DNA from: UBA6911 sp964481255
GTDB lineage: Bacteria; Acidobacteriota; UBA6911
Direction: 5' to 3'
DNA: 46,970 nt
NCBI GenBank assembly: GCA_964481255.1
Contig: CAYZTZ010000012.1
Location: forward strand, 1-46,970
Notes under the pieces: generated by a model
Seen by the model: only the letters and a program-made list of their open reading frames with translations
Told to the model about the DNA's origin: nothing
The model's database searches: none
Made by a program: the position numbers and the translations under genes
Part shown: positions 8,054 through 16,484 of the stretch, piece after piece
Layout: each line of letters begins with the position of its first letter
How positions within the stretch are numbered: the stretch's first letter is position 1

Positions 8054-9160
8054 TTACTCCGCCGGGATTCCGGAATCCGGATCATCCTTCCAGAGATCCG
8101 TGATCCGGCGCGCGCCGATGTAGCGCATGTTGTACCATAACTTGTTCAGGTCGCTGATGATAACCTGCCGGGCCTTGCGCGCGGCGTGCAGGAACTTGTT
8201 GTCCCCGATGTAAATGCCCACATGGCTGGGCTGTTTCCCGCCCGAGGAGAAGAACACAAGATCGCCCACCTCAAGCTCATCCCGATTCACCTTTTCCCCC
8301 TGGCGGAACTGCTCGCGCGAAGAACGGGGCAGTTCGATGTCGACCTTGGAGAAAAGCTCCTTCACCAGCCCCGAGCAGTCGAAGCCGCTCTTTTTGGAAC
8401 TGCCGCCGTATTTATAGCGCACGCCCAGCAACTCGAATCCCGCCCTGACTACCTGGACGCGGCGCGGCTCGGAGGCCGCATCCTCCGTTGGACGGGGATC
8501 CATCGGCCGGGAAAGGGCCGCCGAAACCGTCGGACCCTCCGGCGAAAGCTGCGGTTCCTTGAGGATCCGCTCGGCCGTCGAAGACGTCGCGCTTGGGGCG
8601 GCGGGCAGTTGGAGCTCCTGCCCGATCTTCAATCGCGTGCTCCGCAGGCCGTTAGCCGCCATCAGCGCCTTGGGAGTGGTATTGAAAATCCGCGCGATCC
8701 TGGAGAGGTTGTCCCCTTTTTCGACGACATAGGTGCCTTCATTCGAAGGGAGACGCGGTTGCTCCTGCGCGGGAACACCGGGCGCTTCCGGCCTTCCTTC
8801 CCCGCGGAGCGGCGGCTTGGCGGCCCTTGAACCGGCCGATGCGGCCGCGGTGTCGCCTGCGGACGGGACCCGGAGCCTCTGCCCGATCTGAATGCGATCG
8901 CTCGGCAGGTTGTTGGCGGTTCTCAGAGCTTCAGGGGTGGTATGGAAAGCCCGCGCAATCGCGTAAAGGCTGTCTCCCTTGCGGATTACATAGACTCCAT
9001 CGCGCTTCAATTCGCGTGCCTGTCGCCGGGCAGGGCGGTCCTTGCCGGCCTTTATGGCGTGTTCCAGCAGCGGTCCGGTGTTTTGCGGGAAGGCGGAGAA
9101 GGAAGATGACAGGAGGGCTGTCAAAGAAAAAAGCAGGCCTGCGCGAAATCGTCCCTTCAT
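8054..9160 (-). CDS. LysM-LysM-NlpC/P60 peptidoglycan hydrolase
   Basis: This 368-aa exported protein has an N-terminal signal peptide (charged KGRFR, then a hydrophobic run to about residue 25). Two LysM peptidoglycan-binding repeats lie at ~54-98 (YVIRKGDSLYAIARAF) and ~143-186 (YVVEKGDNLSRIARIF). A Pro/Ser-rich linker leads to a C-terminal NlpC/P60 cysteine peptidase domain (~240-355). The catalytic Cys is C262 in FDCSGL, and the histidines are H313 in PSHVGIYIGD and H325 in FLHAA. Such enzymes cleave peptide stems of peptidoglycan in the periplasm. The start ATG at 9160 has an AGGAAA ribosome site. A weak minus-strand promoter-like pair (TTGCGT, 16 bp, TATTAT) lies at 9293-9320. It is probably monocistronic. 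Confidence 0.93.
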   Translation of the reverse strand: MKGRFRAGLLFSLTALLSSSFSAFPQNTGPLLEHAIKAGKDRPARRQARELKRDGVYVIRKGDSLYAIARAFHTTPEALRTANNLPSDRIQIGQRLRVPSAGDTAAASAGSRAAKPPLRGEGRPEAPGVPAQEQPRLPSNEGTYVVEKGDNLSRIARIFNTTPKALMAANGLRSTRLKIGQELQLPAAPSATSSTAERILKEPQLSPEGPTVSAALSRPMDPRPTEDAASEPRRVQVVRAGFELLGVRYKYGGSSKKSGFDCSGLVKELFSKVDIELPRSSREQFRQGEKVNRDELEVGDLVFFSSGGKQPSHVGIYIGDNKFLHAARKARQVIISDLNKLWYNMRYIGARRITDLWKDDPDSGIPAE

Positions 9161-9315
9161 CGATTCGTTTCCTGTTACTCTCTAAGGCATGTCGACGGCC
9201 CGCGCCGACCAGGGCTGGGCGCAACCGCGACGTCTGCATCCTTCCGGCGGAAACCGATGATCGCCGCGCGGTCATCCAAAATGGGCGGTCCCATAATACA
9301 GAATTTGGGGGTAAA

Positions 9316-9341
9316 CGCAACTGAAAGTTGCGCGCTTTTTT
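9316..9341 (+). terminator. Orphan terminator-like hairpin
   Basis: A 6-bp stem CGCAAC / GTTGCG with a TGAAA loop is followed by CGC and six Ts. This is the form of an intrinsic terminator on the plus strand. No plus-strand gene ends here, since both flanking genes are on the minus strand. It may end antisense transcription or an unannotated small RNA. Confidence 0.35.
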
Positions 9342-9456
9342 CAGTGCGGCAGGATCAACCGGGAAGGAAAAGAAGGCAGGCAGTCGGGCGGCCGTCATCG
9401 GAGCATTCCGGAATCATCGGGTTCCTGATTCCTCAGTCCCGGCTGAAAATTGGAGA

Positions 9457-9903
9457 TCAGGGGCCGATGACCGCGGTCGAGATGGAAATAACGGCCTGCG
9501 TGCATTGGGGAGGCACTTTCCGGTTCCTGATATCCTTGATCTTCTTGATCTCGTATGCCGCCAGCGTGCCCGGCACATTCAGGACCTGGCTTTGCAGGGT
9601 CTTCCCGTCATCGTTCAGATAGTTCACCCGGACCTGGATCCCCGAGTACGCAACGCCGGCGTTGTTTTTCAGGGTGAACGAATGAAACGCGGTTTGATTG
9701 GTGTCGTCGTACCTCCACGTTTCATTGGAAATCCGGATGTAACGGTCCGGATATTTCCGGTAATTATTCAGCAGTTGAGCCTGCGGGTCCACTTTTCGCG
9801 CGGTCCTTGTCTGAGCGGCGGCGGTCAGAGCGAGGCCGATAATTGTCACCCCGGCGACGGCGGCCGGGATCCGGAACAAGCTGCGGGTTAACAACCTGTT
9901 CAT
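9457..9903 (-). CDS. Exported FxLYD-like small protein
   Basis: The protein is 148 aa. A signal peptide covers roughly residues 1-30 (MNRLLTRSLFR, then a hydrophobic stretch ending in LTAAAQ). The mature part contains AFHSFTLKNNAGVAYSGI followed by QVRVNYLNDDGKTL, the pattern of FxLYD-type immunoglobulin-like extracytoplasmic domains. No enzymatic residues are visible. I chose ATG 9903 because GGAGGC lies just upstream and the signal peptide starts there; a start 20 codons further upstream lacks this. It is divergent from the TlpA-like gene. The function is unknown. Confidence 0.75.
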   Translation of the reverse strand: MNRLLTRSLFRIPAAVAGVTIIGLALTAAAQTRTARKVDPQAQLLNNYRKYPDRYIRISNETWRYDDTNQTAFHSFTLKNNAGVAYSGIQVRVNYLNDDGKTLQSQVLNVPGTLAAYEIKKIKDIRNRKVPPQCTQAVISISTAVIGP

Positions 9904-10030
9904 GTTGCCTCCATGCGGTTTATGAATGATCTTACCTCGTTTCTGTGCGAAAAGTTGCAACAATATCGCGGCGGCTCGCGGAGGTTCCAGGTCCCTGCAA
10001 AGAATTGCTGGCGTTGGGCGAGGTGAGGGC

Positions 10031-10039
10031 TGATATACT
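10031..10039 (+). promoter_or_regulatory. Extended -10 promoter for tlpA-like gene
   Basis: TGATATACT is an extended -10 element (TGn plus TATACT). It lies about 60 bp upstream of the GTG start at 10101, in the divergent intergenic space. No good -35 hexamer stands at 16-18 bp, which is tolerated with an extended -10. Confidence 0.45.
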
Positions 10040-10100
10040 TAGTCCGCCGGCATGCTCCATTCGCATGGATGGGCGTCCGAACAAACAAAGGGCGGGTATC

Positions 10101-10619
10101 GTGAAACTTCGCACTATCCTGTTGCTTGGCGTAGTTCTTTTCTCCCTGGCTGTCCTGTTCTCCGGATGCGTCCGGCCCCCCTCCGGGCCTGGAGAGCCCG
10201 TCGGGGTCGGGGACCCTGCCCCGGCATTCAGCCTCCCGGATATGAGCGGCCGCCAATTCACTCTGGATCAATTCAGGGGCAAAGTCGTGCTGCTTGATTT
10301 CTGGGCCACCTGGTGCGGCCCCTGCCGGATGACGATGCCGATGCTCGAGAGAATGGAAAAGGAATTTCAAGGCAGGCTGGTTCTCCTGGCCATCAACATG
10401 CAGGAGGATGAGGAGGTCATCCGGGAATACATGCAGGAGCAGGCTATCCGCTCTCGGGTTCTGCTTGATAAGGAAGGCGCCGTCGGGGAGTCCTACGGCC
10501 TGGTGTCCCTGCCCACGCACGTCCTGATCGATAGGGAAGGGATCGTCCGGTTCATCCGGATGGGATTCAGCCCGGGAATGGAATCGCAGTTCAGGACCGA
10601 AATACAGAAACTGCTTTAG
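10101..10619 (+). CDS. TlpA/ResA-like thioredoxin-fold lipoprotein
   Basis: This 172-aa protein has a hydrophobic N-terminal signal (residues 4-21) ending in a lipobox-like LFSGC, so C23 is probably lipidated. A thioredoxin fold follows. The active site is WCGPC (C72, C75) in LLDFWATWCGPCRM, and the cis-proline loop is in YGLVSLPTHVLIDREG. Proteins of this class reduce periplasmic disulphides, for example during cytochrome c maturation. I chose GTG 10101 because the signal peptide begins there; ATG 10065 would add 12 residues without helping. Its last 4 bp overlap the 3' end of convergent hemH. Adjacency to haem genes fits a cytochrome-related role, but this is only context. Confidence 0.9.
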   Translation: MKLRTILLLGVVLFSLAVLFSGCVRPPSGPGEPVGVGDPAPAFSLPDMSGRQFTLDQFRGKVVLLDFWATWCGPCRMTMPMLERMEKEFQGRLVLLAINMQEDEEVIREYMQEQAIRSRVLLDKEGAVGESYGLVSLPTHVLIDREGIVRFIRMGFSPGMESQFRTEIQKLL

Positions 10620-11590
10620 AACGCCCCGGCGGCAAGCACGCGATCTGCGAGCGCCTGGATGAATTTCGGATATGTATTCAGCGCGGGCGCTCTCTGGAAT
10701 TCTCTGATGCCCGCCCTGAGCGCCATCTTCCTGCAGGCGATGTCGATTTCCTGAAGCGTCTCGATGTGATCGGAAACGAAGCTCAAAGGTACCACCAGGA
10801 CCCTGGTGCGGCCCTCCCTTGCCAGCTTAAGCAGCGCCTCTTTCGTGGACGGGCGAAGCCACCGGACCGGGCCGACCCTGCTTTGAAAAGCCAGGGAGGA
10901 TGGATGCCCTCCGCCCAGGGCGGCGTTGATCAATTCCATCGACCGCCGGGTCTGGTCCAGGTAGGGGTCTCCTTCCCGCACATAGCTTTCGGGCAGCGAA
11001 TGCGCGCTGTAGAGCAGGAAGACTTCTTCGTCATTATCGGGAGCAAACCGCCGGAGGCTTTCCCGGATCAGGTCCGCCATCGCTTCGACATAGCGAGGCT
11101 CGTCGTACCAGGACTCAACGGTCGCTATCTCGATCTTGGAAGAAAGCCCCAATTTATTGTCCAGCTTCCGGAAAAATTTCAGGCAGGACCCCGTGGTTGT
11201 CAATGAAAACTGCGGGAAAAGGGGGAGGAGGACCAGACGGGTGACCTGGTCTTCAAGAATATGCTGAACCGCTTCGTCAATGCCTGGTTTCCAGCAGCGC
11301 ATACCGACATAGACCCGCGCCGAGTATCCCCTGGACTCCAGAACGCCGCTCAGGGCGGACGCCTGAGCTTGCGTTATTCTGCGCAGGGGCGATCCCCCGC
11401 CTATCTGTTCGTACAGACGCCGCGATTTGCCCTGCCGGAGCGAGGCGATGAGCCGGGCGAGCGCCCTGCGTAAAATGCCGCTCCTGATCCTGATGATTTC
11501 AGGATCGGAGAAGAGGTTGTACAAAAACGGACGGACGTCCTCCAGCGTTTCGGGACCGCCGAGGTTGAAAAGCAACACGCCCCTTCGCAT
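10616..11590 (-). CDS. hemH: Ferrochelatase
   Basis: This 324-aa protein has the normal length for a bacterial ferrochelatase, which inserts iron into a porphyrin in the last step of haem synthesis. It starts VLLFNLGGPETLEDVRPFL, has the LLPLFPQFSLTTTGS segment (the conserved PQYSxTTTGS region), and carries the catalytic histidine in YSAHSLPESYVREGDPY. No C-terminal membrane or chlorophyll-binding extension is present. The start is ATG 11590. It follows hemN on the same strand after a 33-bp gap, so the two form an operon. Its end overlaps the convergent TlpA-like gene by 4 bp. Confidence 0.95.
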   Translation of the reverse strand: MRRGVLLFNLGGPETLEDVRPFLYNLFSDPEIIRIRSGILRRALARLIASLRQGKSRRLYEQIGGGSPLRRITQAQASALSGVLESRGYSARVYVGMRCWKPGIDEAVQHILEDQVTRLVLLPLFPQFSLTTTGSCLKFFRKLDNKLGLSSKIEIATVESWYDEPRYVEAMADLIRESLRRFAPDNDEEVFLLYSAHSLPESYVREGDPYLDQTRRSMELINAALGGGHPSSLAFQSRVGPVRWLRPSTKEALLKLAREGRTRVLVVPLSFVSDHIETLQEIDIACRKMALRAGIREFQRAPALNTYPKFIQALADRVLAAGAF

Positions 11591-11623
11591 GGTTTGCAGA
11601 TCTCCGACGCTTTCGGTTCGGCG

Positions 11624-13030
11624 CTATAAGGTCTTGGAAAAAACGGGCTTGTCTTTCGGCGCCCGCAGGTACTTGTCGAAAACCATTCCCGCGTTGCGGA
11701 TGAAAATGCGCCCGAGCTGCGTCACCTCGATCCTTTCGGCGCTCAGCCGGACGAGGCCGTCGGCCTCGAAGGTTTTCAGGCGTGCGAGTTCGTCCGCGAA
11801 ATAGTCGTCGAAGCGGATTCCGAATTCAGATTCCACTTCGCCTTTATGGAGCACGCAATGGCAGAGCAGCCGGCTGATGACAGCACGCCGGATAATGTCG
11901 TCGTCGCTCAGGCATATGCCCCGCATGGTCGGAAGAGCTCCGCGGTCGACGGCGGCGTAATAATCCTTGATGTCCCTGTAATTCTGAGCGTAGATGCGGT
12001 CCATGCCGCTGATGGAGCTCACGCCCAGCCCGATGAGGTCGGCGCCGGCCTTTGTGGTGTAGCCCTGAAAGTTGCGGTGCAGGGTCCGGTTCTTCTGGGC
12101 CAGGCAGAGTTCGTCCTGCGGTCGGGCGAAATGGTCCATCCCGATGTAGAGATAGCCCGCCTGCGTAAAACGCTCGATGCCGGCGCGGAAAATCCTGAAC
12201 TTGTCCATTCCCTGGGGGATATACCGGGCGATGGCGCCCTGCTGTTTTTTGAGCCACGGGACGTGGGCGTAGCTGAACATCGCGACCCGGTCCGGGCCGA
12301 ACTCAATAACCTTGTCGACCGAATCCAGAAAACTGTCGGGCGTCTGGAGAGGGAGCCCGTAGATGAGATCGATGTTGATCGATTCAAAGGCGAGGGAGCG
12401 GCACAGGTCGAAAACGGCCCTGGTCTGTTCGTAGGGCTGGATGCGGCGGACGATCTTCTGAACCTCCGGGTTGAAGTCCTGAATGCCCATGGAAATTCTA
12501 TTGAACCCGAGGCGCCTCAGGGTGGCCAGCTGGTCCCCGGTTGTAACGCGCGGGTCGATTTCCACGCCGATTTCCGCGTCGGGTGCGAAGGCGAAAAACT
12601 CCCGCGTGCAGTGGAAAAGGTTTTCGAGCTGGGCGGCGTCAAGGTAGGTCGGCGTCCCTCCCCCCCAGTGGAACTGCACCACCGGCCGCGAGGTATCGAG
12701 CCGCTGAGCGACCTGCCGGATTTCCCATTCCAGCTTTTGCAGGTAGGGAGCCAGGACGTCGTGATTCCTGCTGATGACGACGTTGCAGCCGCAAAACAGG
12801 CAGAGGCGGTCGCAGAAAGGGAGATGCGTGTACAGGGAAAGAGGGCGCGCGGGCCGTCCTTCGTTGGACAGCCTGAGGGCTTCCTCGTAATCCATGGGTC
12901 CGAAGGAATCCGACCACTCGGGGGCGGTCGGGTAGCTCGTGTAGCGCGGCCCGGGCACGTTGTAACGGTCCAGGATTTCCTGGGTGACGTTCAGGGTCTC
13001 GCCGTGCATGCGAATATCGAATTCCGCCAT
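11624..13030 (-). CDS. hemN: Oxygen-independent coproporphyrinogen III oxidase
   Basis: This 468-aa radical SAM enzyme decarboxylates coproporphyrinogen III to protoporphyrinogen IX without oxygen. It begins with the family's RYNVPGPRYTSYPTAPEW, and has LPFCDRLCLFCGCN with cluster cysteines C73, C77 and C80. Further family segments are FHWGGGTPTYL, EIDPRVTT, and FNRISMGIQDFNPEVQ. The C-terminal HemN winged region has RLLCHCVLHKGEVE. The length and the GCN after the cluster motif mark true HemN rather than HemW. The start is ATG 13030. A TATGAT hexamer stands at 13042-13047 on the minus strand but leaves almost no leader. It is first in a hemN-hemH operon. Confidence 0.96.
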   Translation of the reverse strand: MAEFDIRMHGETLNVTQEILDRYNVPGPRYTSYPTAPEWSDSFGPMDYEEALRLSNEGRPARPLSLYTHLPFCDRLCLFCGCNVVISRNHDVLAPYLQKLEWEIRQVAQRLDTSRPVVQFHWGGGTPTYLDAAQLENLFHCTREFFAFAPDAEIGVEIDPRVTTGDQLATLRRLGFNRISMGIQDFNPEVQKIVRRIQPYEQTRAVFDLCRSLAFESINIDLIYGLPLQTPDSFLDSVDKVIEFGPDRVAMFSYAHVPWLKKQQGAIARYIPQGMDKFRIFRAGIERFTQAGYLYIGMDHFARPQDELCLAQKNRTLHRNFQGYTTKAGADLIGLGVSSISGMDRIYAQNYRDIKDYYAAVDRGALPTMRGICLSDDDIIRRAVISRLLCHCVLHKGEVESEFGIRFDDYFADELARLKTFEADGLVRLSAERIEVTQLGRIFIRNAGMVFDKYLRAPKDKPVFSKTL

Positions 13031-13432
13031 GGGGAAAATGTATCATAGGATGCCGGTGCCCGGAACCGCGACGTGGAGACTGCGGGCGGCATGGAGTGCC
13101 GTCGCAGGGAAATCGTGATGCCGTGCGCGTATCATGTCGGGCTCGACATGGTCATTAGGCGCTGCGCGCCTGGAACCGGCTTAGTTTGCGCACGCCAAAG
13201 CGCAGCGGATTTCCGTGAAGCTCCGGAAAATACCGGGAATGTGCCCCTGAGGTGATCGGGGCGGGTCTGTTTTCGTTTTCCCTGGAATCGTCCCATCGCC
13301 CGATTCCCGGTCATTGGGGGATCACGTAGCCTGTCCCCCTGAGGCCATGGCGCCGCGGCCCAATTCCCGAAGGATCTCGTACCTGCCTATTTTTCCCATG
13401 AGGATTCCTATTGCTTGATGACAGCCGCTAAA
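13031..13432. other. Intergenic space before the T6SS
   Basis: About 400 bp separate hemN from the end of the T6SS operon, both on the minus strand. I see no convincing gene. A 7-bp inverted repeat CATGTCG / CGACATG with a 4-nt loop lies at 13133-13150. No T-tailed terminator for the T6SS operon was found downstream of 13433. Confidence 0.4.
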
Positions 13433-14431
13433 TCAGTCCGGCGCTCCCTGCGGCGAATCCGCTTTTTCAATCCATCGGACAGCCGCAGCGGCGCAGTTCG
13501 CAACTCTCTCTTCCGGATCCTGAAGGAGGGCGCGCAGCGGCGCCAGCGATGAACGGGCTTCCGCTCCAAGACCTGACAGAACGACGACGGCCGCATAGCG
13601 GACATCGGCGGCCGGATCGCCTAACCGGGCGGCGACCGCCGGGCCGACCTGTGCATGGGGCGCACGGATGCGGCCCAGCGCCAGCACGGCGGCCGCTCGC
13701 ACGCTCTCATCCGCATCCGCCGCATGGCGCACAAGATCCGGGATCGCAGGATGCGCGACCCGGCCGAGCCCGCCGATCTTCTCGGCCGCCGTCCTGCGCA
13801 CCTGCGCATCGGAATCTCCCAGCGCCTGCAGCAGAACGGGAAGACCGCGCGCCGGGTCGCCCGTCAGGCACGCCAGCGTAGCCGCGCACGCCAATCGCAG
13901 AGGCGGGAAAGGCCTGGAGGCCAGCGCATCCACGTCGGAAACCGCCGCGGCTGCGGGGGGACCGATCATGGCAAGAGATTGGAGCGCCGCGATGACCGTC
14001 TCGGGATTCGGGAAACGGAGCATCCTCCTTAGCGCCGGGACGGCCGGTTCCCCGATTTTGGCGAGCGCCGCGGACGCGGCGTTTCGCAACGCTTCGCCGG
14101 CAGAAGTCAGGCAACGGCAGAGATTACGGGTACAGGCGGCGGCCGGAGGTCCGATTCCCGCGATCACCGCTGCCGTTGCGGCACGAAAACTGTCGGGCTC
14201 TCCCATGGCGAGCGCGGCGTCAAGATATTGCACGGCGGGATCGCCGATGCGTCCCAGCAAGACCAGGGTCATCAGGCGGACGGATTGCGACGGATCCTGG
14301 ATACAGCCGCCCAGCTCCTCGACATAGGGCGAGGGATCGGCTTCGGACCGGAGCAGTTCCGCCAATGCGGCCGCCCGCACCTCCGGCTGGTTCCGGGCAA
14401 GGCGGTCTCGGATGGATGTCTGCGGTTGCAT
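13433..14431 (-). CDS. HEAT-repeat protein coupled to vgrG
   Basis: This 332-aa protein is built almost entirely of HEAT/PBS-lyase-type helical repeats. Recurring patterns include VRLMTLVLLGRIGDPAV, LRNAASAALAKIGEPAV, VRRTAAEKIGGLG, VRAAAVLALGRI and VRYAAVVVLSGLG. There is no signal peptide or catalytic motif. I start it at ATG 14431, which overlaps the vgrG stop as TAATG; a longer upstream start would run into vgrG. The coupling means that it is made together with VgrG. Small genes just after vgrG in T6SS loci often encode adaptors, effectors or immunity proteins. A cytoplasmic scaffold or effector-loading role is possible but unproven. It is the last gene of the operon. Confidence 0.85.
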   Translation of the reverse strand: MQPQTSIRDRLARNQPEVRAAALAELLRSEADPSPYVEELGGCIQDPSQSVRLMTLVLLGRIGDPAVQYLDAALAMGEPDSFRAATAAVIAGIGPPAAACTRNLCRCLTSAGEALRNAASAALAKIGEPAVPALRRMLRFPNPETVIAALQSLAMIGPPAAAAVSDVDALASRPFPPLRLACAATLACLTGDPARGLPVLLQALGDSDAQVRRTAAEKIGGLGRVAHPAIPDLVRHAADADESVRAAAVLALGRIRAPHAQVGPAVAARLGDPAADVRYAAVVVLSGLGAEARSSLAPLRALLQDPEERVANCAAAAVRWIEKADSPQGAPD

Positions 14432-16398
14432 TACATCATGTTCCCCGCGCCCGGAGTGTAGGAGGGAGAGACCACACCCACGGAGGCTATTAAATTGGTG
14501 CATTGAACCACGCCGGCGACCTGAACCACTGGAGCGTTTAAGGTTATGGACCCGGCGTTGATGGTGAGCGAAGCTGCCGTGATGCTGACCGAACCGCCTG
14601 CCGTGAGCGAGTCTGAAGACGCGATCGTGGTCGTGCGGCTCGAGTTGACGGTATGCGATTCCGAGCCGTTTATCGTCACGGTCGAATTCCGGAAAACGTT
14701 TTCGGTGTAGTTTCTTTGGACCGTCAGATCCATGTTCCCGCGGATGGCCGTGGTTTCATCCCCGGTGATATTTGTCGTGCGGTTGTTGAGGACATCGATG
14801 CTCTCGTTGTTCTTGACCGTCAGCGTCTGATCATGCTCCACCACGGTGTTCATGTCGTACTGGGCGTGTATCAGCACCTCCTCGGAGCCCGCCGTATCCT
14901 CAAACCGGATCTGGTTGTAGCCGCTTCCCCCCGGGGAGCTGGAGGAAATAACGCCGCTCTGGGTTTTGTTGGCAGGCAGATCGTAGGGAGGCATGTTCAT
15001 TCCGTTGTACACGCTTCCCACAATGATGGGGCGATCCGGATCTCCTTCCAGAAAGTCGACCACCACTTCCTGGCCGATCCGGGGAATCTGAATGGTTCCC
15101 CACTGGCGGCCGGCCCAGTTGGTCGCCACACGGATCCAGCAGGAACTGGATTGGTCCTGCGGGTTTTCACGGTCCCAATGGAAGTGGACCTTCACGCGCC
15201 CGTATTTGTCGGTATAGATTTCCTCGCCCGATGGTCCGACGACCACAGCCGTCTGACAACCCCAGATCCGGGGCTTCTGCGTTACGCGCGGGGGACGGTA
15301 TTGGAGGCTGAGCGGAATGCAGGAAAAATGATTGGCATAGTGGTTCCGGCCGATTTGATCCTCCGACTGAAAGCCGCCCTCATAGGCCGAGTGCGACACC
15401 GCGGTCAGGATGTAGGAGCCCTCCGCGTGCGGATGCCTTGTCAAGGTGAAGCGGTAGCCCGGCGTCATATGGTAGATGTTGCTTTCCCCCTGGATGATAA
15501 ACTGCGACGTCTCCAGTTGTTCCACTGCGCGCTTGGCGAAATCCCGGCCCCGCCCCTTGTCCTCGTAGCCGCCCGGATAATGGTAAATCTCGAACTGATC
15601 GTTGCCGCTGACTTTCAGCTTATGGTTCACCTTTCCCACCGTTGTCGACGGGAGGATGTCCTGACTGGCTAGGAGATTTGTCTGCGGATTCTCGAAGTCG
15701 TAGTCCTGCAGGCTGAACTTGCCGGGACCCAATCCCTGCGTTTTCGTCCAATTGGATATGCGGGTTTCGTCCCGCCCGCCGCCGGCGTCGACATCGTAGA
15801 TCAGCGACGCCTGGCCGGGCATGTCGTGATGGGAGGCCTTGCTGTCGGCCAGGACGAGTTTGTGCGAATCCTTTGTAAACCGGAAAAAATAGAAAATGCC
15901 CTCTTCTTCCATGAGCCGCGATATGAAATTGAAGTCCGTTTCGCGGTACTGCACGCAATATTCCCTGGCCTGGTAGGAGCTCTGCAGCTCCCAGGTCACC
16001 TCCATCCCGTCCAGCAGCTTTTTCAGGATGTCGGGAGCCGTGAGTTTCTGGAAAATCCGGTTGTTTTGCCGCTGAGTCAGGATCCACAGTTTCGGGGATA
16101 CCACGGCACGATACCTGGACAGGCGGCGGGTGTCCGGCAGCTGCGAGAACGCCGTCATGATGCCGTGGATGCAGCGCGGGGGTTCGGCGGGATCCGGCCC
16201 CACCACGCCGAAGGAAACCTCCTTGCCCAAAACGTCTTCGAATTGGATCCGTCGGTTTTCCGAAAGCAGCTCGAGCTGGAAGCTGAAGAGCTGCGAGATT
16301 CCCTCGCTTCCCGTGAAGGATTCCAAGAGGAGCTCGTTTTTCCCCAGTTTGGTTTCCATATAAAGAAAGCGATTCTCTTCAAGAAATTTCTCCGCCAT
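14431..16398 (-). CDS. vgrG: T6SS spike protein VgrG (TssI)
   Basis: This 655-aa protein is the trimeric needle tip of the T6SS. The N-terminal gp27-like part has NELLLESFTGSEGISQLF, and EYCVQYRETDFNFISRLMEEEG is the highly conserved VgrG segment. The gp5-like OB fold carries DKYGRVKVHFHWDRE and IPRIGQEVVVDFLEGDPDRP. The C-terminus is a repetitive beta-helix (residues ~530-640, rich in T, N and S). It ends with no added enzymatic domain, so it looks like a structural spike that carries separate cargo. The start ATG 16398 has a GGGAGG ribosome site. It is separated from tssH by 86 bp containing a GC hairpin, and overlaps the HEAT gene start by one base. Confidence 0.97.
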   Translation of the reverse strand: MAEKFLEENRFLYMETKLGKNELLLESFTGSEGISQLFSFQLELLSENRRIQFEDVLGKEVSFGVVGPDPAEPPRCIHGIMTAFSQLPDTRRLSRYRAVVSPKLWILTQRQNNRIFQKLTAPDILKKLLDGMEVTWELQSSYQAREYCVQYRETDFNFISRLMEEEGIFYFFRFTKDSHKLVLADSKASHHDMPGQASLIYDVDAGGGRDETRISNWTKTQGLGPGKFSLQDYDFENPQTNLLASQDILPSTTVGKVNHKLKVSGNDQFEIYHYPGGYEDKGRGRDFAKRAVEQLETSQFIIQGESNIYHMTPGYRFTLTRHPHAEGSYILTAVSHSAYEGGFQSEDQIGRNHYANHFSCIPLSLQYRPPRVTQKPRIWGCQTAVVVGPSGEEIYTDKYGRVKVHFHWDRENPQDQSSSCWIRVATNWAGRQWGTIQIPRIGQEVVVDFLEGDPDRPIIVGSVYNGMNMPPYDLPANKTQSGVISSSSPGGSGYNQIRFEDTAGSEEVLIHAQYDMNTVVEHDQTLTVKNNESIDVLNNRTTNITGDETTAIRGNMDLTVQRNYTENVFRNSTVTINGSESHTVNSSRTTTIASSDSLTAGGSVSITAASLTINAGSITLNAPVVQVAGVVQCTNLIASVGVVSPSYTPGAGNMM

Positions 16399-16428
16399 GT
16401 GAAGCCTCCCTGTCTTTCGCCGAATGAC

Positions 16429-16459
16429 GGCCCGCGAGCCCCCGGGGCGGGGGCGGGCC
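16429..16459. other. GC-rich hairpin between tssH and vgrG
   Basis: A 7-bp outer stem GGCCCGC / GCGGGCC encloses further C-run/G-run pairing. There is no T-run after it on the minus strand. It may attenuate or set an RNA processing boundary between tssH and vgrG rather than terminate. Confidence 0.4.
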
Positions 16460-16484
16460 TGCGTGCCCCACCGCGAAGCGCGGA

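Noticed and set aside
13073..13314. Two short frames in the gap after hemN
   Set aside because: No ribosome site, no motif, and about 60 codons each; consistent with random frames at this GC.
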